Assembly (NCBI GenBank): GCA_025618425.1 | Contig: CM046850.1 | Span: 24,520,705-24,584,704 of the forward strand | Source of the DNA: Heliocidaris tuberculata | Lineage: Eukaryota > Echinodermata > Echinoidea > Camarodonta > Echinometridae | Reading direction: 5' to 3' | DNA: 64,000 bases | In this document: piece after piece, positions 42,601 to 51,600 of the stretch | Numbering within the stretch: position 1 is the stretch's first letter | Layout of the letters: every line of letters starts with the position of its first letter | Translations under genes and position numbers: made by a program | Notes under the pieces: generated by a model | Database searches by the model: none | Seen by the model: only the letters and a program-made list of their open reading frames with translations | What the model was told of the DNA's origin: nothing

Positions 42601-45600
42601 AGGGGACACACTACCAAAAATTGTTTTTGTCTAATTTCCAGGCTGGTACCCAGTTTTTTTTAGTTTTAAAATTTTCCCTGTATAATGATGCACTTACAAG
42701 TAGAGAAACTGCAGTACAGTTTGTCCCAGAAAAATTGAAACCGGATTTCATGGCAGAAATTTTCTATCATAATGAATAATTTCCTTGATGAGATATACAT
42801 GTATAAAAAGCTCTGCTTCTCTTCTATCATTCGATGCACAACTTATTCATAATTCACACACGATTGAATTAAAACAATGGAAAGTGGTGGTACCAAAATT
42901 TCATTTCCACGCACAAATTGCAACTTTGAGTGAGTTTTTAGGTTAGTAAACAAAGAAAAAAAAAAACTTCACAGAAAAATTCATAATTTTCTCTTTTATA
43001 TGACACCTCATGCCTAGAAAATAAATAATGTATACTAAAGAACAAGTAAAATGAAAACATGCTTGATTTCTTCCCAAATGAGTGGATAGTTGAGTAAGAA
43101 GCCATTCAGCTTTCCTAACCTAGCAGCTGAAAATGGAATTAGTGCTTGGGTGAATTTACACAAACATGGGGAATGAAAAGGAACATTAGAGATGGTTGGC
43201 ATATAACCCAAAAGGTGGGTTTTCACAGGGCACGCGAACGATTCGTGAAGGATGCTAATGTGGAAAAATGGCAAAGTCCAACTTTCGTATTTTAGGCTCA
43301 AAAAGTTCGCCAAACACGAGCGGGGGTTCGGAAGTGTTGTCAACTGTTTGGAAGAGTTGTTTTTAGTACGACGGAAATTTTGAAAAAGTTTGAAATTTTT
43401 TGTGAACGTTTCTAGCATCCCGGGTCGTGATTTGTTTGTGATTTGTTCTTAAGAATGTCTGAAAAGTTTCGTCATATGTGCATGACCAACTCATAACGTG
43501 CTTGATGTTCGCAAAATCTTCGTGAAACCCCAGACAGATTCCGACAGGTTTGAGAATGTCTTGCGCATGTTTCGTGAATGCAGCGAAATTTGTCCGATCA
43601 TTTCCCAAACTATTCACGAACTGTTCGCGTACTTCCTGAGAATAGGTGACTTTGCCAAAGAAACCAACGCGAGCCTTTCAGGTCGGGGCCCTCTGTTAAT
43701 TCACCTACTGTTCGCGACAATTAATTTGCAAATGTCACAAAGTATTCCCATACTATTCGTGAGCTACATGTACACATGAACAAAAACCGACGCTTTCGTG
43801 AACATTTTGCGAACGTTTGGCATACATAAAGCGCACTTTTCACGAAGAGACCGATCAACTAAAGATAGCTGTCAACTCAGGTTCACATTTTAGTTGTGTG
43901 TTTTTCGTGTATGTGGACTGGCCATACATGTACATGTAGTTCTGCAACGCTACACACGACATTCGCACATACGTTGTGAGAACTATACGCACAAACTGCG
44001 CAAGAATGTTTTGCGGCTCTATTTTCGCAAAACATTCGGAGAAAAAGTTCTCTGAATGTTGGATTTTGCCATTTTTTGACATTCGCATCCTTCACGAATC
44101 ATTCACATGCCCCGTGAAAACCCACCTGTAGGGGGCAATAATACATGTCTGAGCAGATAGTGATCCAGAAAAAAATTTGCTTTTCCAGACCTTTGTGTGG
44201 GTAATGAGAGGGTAGAATGTCAGCTGTTTCTTCCATTCATATTTCCACAATTTACATATCATAATTTTCATTTAATAACCTTTTATTTTTTGATCCATTG
44301 TAGATTTATAAGTATTGGCACAATAAAATCATACGTACTAATTGCAAACGAGCAAAGCAAGCGAGAAAAAAATGGCCTCATTTCATCTTGATTTAAAGTG
44401 TTTTGATTCTTTGCAAAAATCATACTGACATGTTATATATTTGAAGATACTGCAGGAATATTTGAATTAGTTACAGAGGTGTTCAAAATCCCCATTGTTT
44501 GGCTTCATGTGTGCCACAATATTAGCAATGCTTATCTTTTTGATGCTTGGTTTAACAGCATTGTTATCAAATTATTCCTTGATTTAAAAGCAGTTTGGAT
44601 AAAATTTACATGTACATAGAAATGATTGATTCACAGTGACTGAAATGTGATTGAAGTAGTGAACCTTTTTTTATGGTTGAAAATCTGTCGGGGGGGGGGG
44701 GGGGGACACGTTGTCCTACTTGCCCCCTATCAAAAATGCTATAGTGGCCCGATTATTATGAAGGTGTGGTACATTATGATTTATTACCAACGTTTGTATA
44801 ATGATGATTTTTACGTGATTTATATTTATTTATTCATTTTGTCTTTTTAATATTGTGCTGCTGGGTTGGCCTGTTAAAAATACAAAAATGCTTTCCAAAG
44901 GTGCCTTGCAATTTAACAAATCATTCTACATGAAAATACAAAATACATAACAATTAGGTAATATGGTAATAAAATTACAAAAATGGAGAGTGAATTAATG
45001 GTACATATACATGTACATGTACATGTACATGTACATGTATGTATTATAAAATGTAGATATTTAAATAGTAATGTTATAAATCCATTGAGTGAAGATTTAA
45101 AGCTTTGCTTTTTAAAACTTCTAAAGGGATCTAAGCATGTCTGAGCATGCAGGGAGTGCATTAAACAAACTGGTTCCGACGCAAATGAATTTCTTTTATA
45201 TTCTGTCCTTGGGCGGGGTAGTTGGAGGGGGCATTTTACAGAATAATTGAACTTGAAAGGAGCTTTTGTCATTTATCAGTTTATTCAGCTTCGTTTTCTT
45301 CTTCAGAGGCCCCTTTCTTATTTTCGTACTTGTTTTTCCAATATTATCATTTATGAAGTCATGATGGTTCTTTTTTTCCCTGTCTGTTAAAATAATCTGA
45401 TTTTTGTTTCATAATTCATCTTCTTCATGTTCCTCTCTTCTTCCCATTCTTCTCTTGCCTCATAATACTATAGGCCCATATTTTATCTCAGGAACCACAA
45501 ACAATTGCTTGACTATATGTGGAAGGTGTGGAATAGAATCATAGTCCTTACATATATACAAACTCCAGTTACATCTAATTAAAAATGACTTGCTCTTATA

Positions 45601-48600
45601 AACATCAACGATTTACGCAAATCATTCTGCACACCTATTATAGCCTTTCTGTCTTTCTGTAACCAGACCTATAGTACTGCACATACCCTATACATATACG
45701 TACAATTCGACCAAAATAGAATATAGACACACTCTGGTAAGTCTTTTCTGTTTTTTGTGTAAGGTTACCACCTTTGCGCTAACACAGTGATCTTCAGAGC
45801 TCTGAGGTAGTGTCCCAATATCTTCTAGGTGATTGAATTATCTACATGAGCAGGTTTTGCAATTACAAATTCCTTCGAAATTACCCCTTAAATTAATTTT
45901 TAGAGATGCTTCCATATATCTAATTGTTCAGGATGTACATGTATCATTCAACAACTGTACCAATTTTGGTGCTTTTAGACAAAAGTGCACAATTCAGCCT
46001 AATTTTGGAGCTATGCCACCCTACTAAAATGGTCTCTTACAGTCCCCATTTCAATGTGTAATAGATTTTTTAAAATTATTATTATTTTTTCTTGCATCAA
46101 TAAGCAAATGCATTTATCTTTAATGATTGGTCTCCTATAATGGTAAAATGTATGTACATGTAGATTCAATTTTAGTTCTGAAGATTACATCATAGATATA
46201 GCTTACATATACATGTACATGTGTATCTCTGTTTACTGCTGTACATGTACATGTATGTATGTTAACCCTTTCAGGACAGGAATTATTTAAGGGCTAAATT
46301 GATCACATTTTGTTCTTCAAATTGGCAATAATAATATTTTTCTTTTAGTGCTACATGGTTCTAATAAGGTGTGATGTTTTTTAAAACAATTTAAATGGTT
46401 AAATATTTTGTTGAAAAGTTGAAAAATTGCCAATTTTGATGAAAAACAATGATTTTGAACCTCTCAATGTGTTGCCAATTTAAGGATTTTAAAGCTTATT
46501 CTTGTTTTAAAAATTCCTGGCATCAAACGCAATATGGTCATGAAACAAAAATACATTAGTTTGTGCAGAAATTTTTGCTCTTTCTACTCATGCATCTGGT
46601 ATATTTTCTAGAGCTCTGAATCAAAAGTTACTAAGCCAAACCACAAAATGTGGTCAATTGTCTTGAAAGGGTTAACAGTGCCTTCATTTTTGTATCTCAC
46701 AGAATTAACTTAGATTTTATGTTGTTGTTTTGGGGGTGTTTTGTATATATTATGCAATTGCATATTAATAGCCACTTCAGAGATCAACAAGTAATTGTTG
46801 AAAGCTGGGCAAGCCAGCACTCCCCACAAGGAGAGTCCTGGATAGGTCCAACAAATTGGTTTGCTGCTTCTCAGATAATGTTATATGCCTTTACACTATT
46901 CTGGTTATATTCTAGACAGGGAAAGCTTTTAATTCTTTATTTAATACGGAGCAAAGATCTGGACTGCTATATTGTTTGCAGTGTACTATACATATACACT
47001 GTTCAATGTGCCAAAAGTTGACTGTGGCCGTCTCCCGTTTGTTCCATTAGTAGACCAAAGTCTGAAGATTAATACTTTGAATTGTTGACTTACGATACTG
47101 ATTTATAGGTTTGTTCACAGTCCACCTGTTCATCAAAATATAACCACTGTCAGAGTTAGCCATCAAAGTGAATGTTGACTCTTTGTTCAGTGCTATTGAA
47201 GAATGACTTAGTCAATTCAGTTTCAGTTTGTTTTATTAATTTGATTTGAGTCGTCGATATAGAATATAAAAACTATATTTAAACCCCTACCCTGATCACG
47301 GTAATCATGAAATTTACATCCTTGGAAGTCAATTTATATCCTAGGAAGTCAATTTATCTTGACAAGAGTTTGTTATTTTCTGGAGTTTTTGAACTGAGGA
47401 ATAAAGTCTTCTTGGAGTTTTCTCTGAAATTTGCTCCTCTAAATTATTATGCAGGGTTTTTTCATGCATAGCAAGAATTTAAGTTCCTTTTAATTCTTTT
47501 TTCATGCATCCTCGATGTTCACATAAATCATTCACACTATATTCTTATTCCTTACTTTTGTGAACAGTTTTGGGGGGAAGTTGTTTCATTATTAAAAAGT
47601 TATTTTTCAGATTTATTAGAGTTACATGTACATGACAAGTAGAATTTTTTTTCCTTCTTGTTATTTCCATTTTCCAGCAATTTTGGTACTTTCTAATAGC
47701 TACTTATGATAATTGCCTAGCTCTGGGCCCCGTTGCATAAAACTTACCATTAACGGTATCTTTGCCATCAATGATAACTCCCATGGAAACCTTGATTTTG
47801 ATTGGCTGTTGATTGATGTTACCATGGTACATGTACAGTGTGTTGATAGCAGAGTTACCATTAATGGTAAGTTTTATGCAACGGGCCTAGTGTTATTACT
47901 GCTTCAGTCTACTTGGAAAACTGGTTCAATTTTGTTAAAATATTTTTGATCTTAAGTTTAAAAAAAACAACTGATCATCAATATGCCAGTTTGTATAATG
48001 ACATTTTGCGAATGTGCAGATTAAGTTCATTTGTACCGAGTACAATTGACATTTATATGCTGTCATTTTGTATGCACCACGATGCGCGCACCAGTATGTT
48101 TATGAGTTAAACAATTAAGTAGCCCGTCCACCAAAACAAATCAGTGTGCGCTTTATGAATTGGGGTCATTTCAGGGTCATTTGTACCATGGATTAATTAC
48201 GAAGTGGCTTATTCTTTTCTGTCACCCCCTGTGTCCCAGATGCACTAATCACAGCAAGTTCCAAAATACGACCCTCTGTGAGTGGCACTATACCGGTACC
48301 GGTCAGGAGTACGAGATCCTTGCTGGTCCGGTCTTCATTATCGTTCTGGGTATCCTGGGCGTACCTGTCACCGTTCTGGCAGAGATGGGCCGCGTCAACC
48401 GTCGGAACGTTGTCGGGGTCTGCACCATCTGCTGGAGTATAACTATCCTCTGTACAGGGTTCTCTCAGACGTTGGCTGAAGTCTATGTCTGGCGCTTTCT
48501 CTTGGGATTTTTGTAAGTTTTGTTATCTATTTATAAACTCCCCTCCTAGCTCTGTGGTTCTACAGCATGCTCTGCTGACTATTTGTCTGCTTGGAGCCAG

Positions 48601-51600
48601 AAGGGCGTTATCTCATATACTTTAACACAGAGTTAACGCCCTTCTGGCTCCAAACAAATGACAGTAATCATGTTCCAAATTTCGACCTTGGACCTGACAC
48701 ATTAGCTAAACCTAACCCTGATCCAGTGATCCTAACCCTAAACTGAAGCCCACCTGAAACCTTAACCTTATATCTTCTACAAAATAAAGCCTGAGCAATC
48801 GTCACCGGAGCAAACATTCGGTCAGGGAATGCTGTAAATGCTGAATGATTAGTGATAATGATAAGTGGGTTAGTTTGAGGTGGAAAATAGGATTTTGAAA
48901 AAAAGTTGGTATTTATTCCCATACATTGTGCATTGATGTTTTACTAATTTCTCTGTCTCTCTGCTCTGTCTTTTTGCTCCATCTCTCTTTGTCTCTCTCT
49001 CTCCCTCTGTCTTTCTCTCCCTCCCTCCCTCCCCCCCCCTCTCTCTCTCTCTCTCCCTCTCTCTCCCTCTCTCTCTCCGTCCCTCTCCCTAGTTTTTGTC
49101 CTCTTCTCTTTAGAACTGTTCCATATACACTGATTTTATATTAGCAGTGGCAGAGATGTGTTACGCAATTCTATTCATCGGGGGGGGGGGGGGGGGGGGG
49201 ACAGACAACCTATTGTCATGCCTCCCCCCCTCCTGCTGAAAAGAATTTCCTGCATATACATGTATCTGCCCATGTACATGTATATTAGTGACAACTTTTT
49301 ACAGCCCATCAAATCTTGAAGCTTCTTGTGAAACCAGGAACTTTGTGCTCATTACACTTCCATGAATTTCATTCATGAGCGATTCCTATATTCAAAAGCT
49401 TCATGACACAAAATATAAATGAACGACAGCACAGATGAACAAGAGATCCATTGTTTGTATTGTGGAAGTTTCTGGTTTTGCTTGAATAGCTTCTATTTAT
49501 GTCAAAAACCCCTATCACTATTTTAATTTCATTGATTAATTGTCATTTTTGTTGTTAATCAGTTCATAACAATAGTTTTAGATGTGTGTCTATTTTAGTT
49601 ATTGCATAAGGTAGCTTAGCGAAATGTTGTGGCATGTAAAAACGCGGGGAAAGACGCATATGACAAATTTATTCATAATCAAAATTTTATTTCATAGAGG
49701 TAGAACCAAATATTAGGATGTAGAATTAGAATTTACCACTTTGAACACTTTTAAGCAAAATAATATGAAAACTTTTATTCTGCTAACTAAGTCTGGTTCT
49801 AATTTTAGAAGCAAAGTTAAAACTACATGTAGCAATTTTCCCACGTCTTTATGCCCCATTGTGTTTTGCTAAGCTACCTAAACTTTTGTACCACTCTAAT
49901 ACATGTGCATCTTAGATTTAAACCATTTCATGTCTTTAATATAGTGAAGCACCGTTCAACCCCTTTTCAATGACTCTACTTGGGACTTTCTTTGGTCCAG
50001 TAAGTATCCTCTTAGGCCTGTATTCATTAACTCTTTCAGGACAAAAATTATTTAAGGGCTAAATGGATCACATTTTGTTATTCAAATTGGCAACAGTAAT
50101 ATGTTTCCTGTTAGTGCTACATGGTTCTAATAAGGTGTAATGTCCTTGAAAACAATATACATGGTCACAAACTTTGTCGAAAAGTTGAAAACATTGTCAA
50201 TTTTGATAAAAAACAATGATTTTGAAACTCTCAATGTGTTGCCAATATAAGGATTTTAAAACTTATTCTCTTTTTTTAGATTTCTGGCATCAATTACAAT
50301 GATTGATTACTGGTTAATTTTAGATATATAATATTGATACACTATAGGCCTATAATTATGTTATCACCTTTATAGTTATCGTTATCATTAATTGCTTTAT
50401 CGTCGATTTTGTTCTCGTTAATACTTGTTCTTTGTTCTTGTATATGTTATTGTATTTTATCACCCTGCCTCTTGCCAGTTGAGGAGGAAATATTCCTTTT
50501 CTTCTGGCAGAGGACCTGGATAATGTTGGTATATCAATGTAACTTCTTTGATTTTCTTTTACTGAAATAAAGATGAATTGTATATATATAATATTGTCAT
50601 GCAACAAAAATGGACAGAGTGTGTGCATAAATTTTTTGCTCTTTCTACTCATGCATCTAGTATATTTTTAGAGCTCTGAATCAAAAGTTATTAAGCCAAA
50701 CCACAAAATGTGGTCAATTGTCTTGAAAGGGTTAAAGCATACAAAGCTTTAGTATAAGTCCAGCCCCCGGCCAACTACTGTTGAGTTAGTCCACTGATTC
50801 ATGTCTTGTCACCATTTTCAGCTTGTAAAATTAACATAATTCTGTTACTATTAAAATCATTTCAGAGCAATGTTATCATGGAATTAATTTCCATTTCATG
50901 ACTGTCGCATGAAAAGGATTGCTCTTGAAATACTCTGGTATTTCTAATATTTATGGAAATACTTACAACTTTAGGACCGAATTCTGATGCTACATATATT
51001 TGGTCAGTCTCATGTACCCTTATCTATGTCCAGTGCTTATCATTTAACTTGCTATACATTAATCTTGATGATTCCAAACATCATAACACAGGATTGTTCC
51101 TATTTTCTACTTAATCAACTATTCAGAATAAATAACTTCAGTCAGTTTCTGTCAGAATGAATTTTAATGTGACCAGTATTCAGCTGTATCTTTAAAGAGA
51201 AAGTCCACCCTGGTATTAAGTTGATTTGAATAAAAGAAATAAAGAGAGAGAAACGGATTAGTGAAAGTATGAGCAAAATCCAACAAGAAATGAAACAAGT
51301 TATGAATTTTTGAAGTTATAATCAATCACACACAAATTGGCAACTCTGTGACATATCTTTCGAGCTCCTCTCCCATTTGCTCAGTACAGAAAATCTTATA
51401 AATTTTCATCTTCTAAGTTTTTGATAAAGGAATAGATTTGTTTCATACAGGTTTCGTGTAAATACATATGAGCAAAGATTATATCTAAGGTGCATGTATG
51501 ATAAAATGTTTTCTTTAGAGAAAATGGAAATTAATGATTTTTAGGGTGCAGGGCAAATGGGAGAAAAGCTGGAAGATGCATCACGGAGTTGCCAATTTGT

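Larger units (their letters stand above)
40065..48239 (+). other. Spinster-like intron 2
   Basis: 8.2 kb intron. Recognised: MITEs at 40966-41480, 41686-42272, 43213-44127, 46262-46675, 47725-47887 and 47984-48212; G/C tracts at 40330-40349, 40490-40503, 42409-42421 and 44690-44705; (ACATGT)n at 45008-45039; a LINE tail at 47213-47290. Stretches 42273-43212, 44128-45007 and 45040-46261 show nothing else I can support. Confidence 0.55.
48513..49944 (+). other. Spinster-like intron 3
   Basis: 1.4 kb with the 48.6-kb hairpin, a CT-rich block (48940-49090), a G tract (49181-49200) and a 270-bp MITE (49609-49879). Confidence 0.6.
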
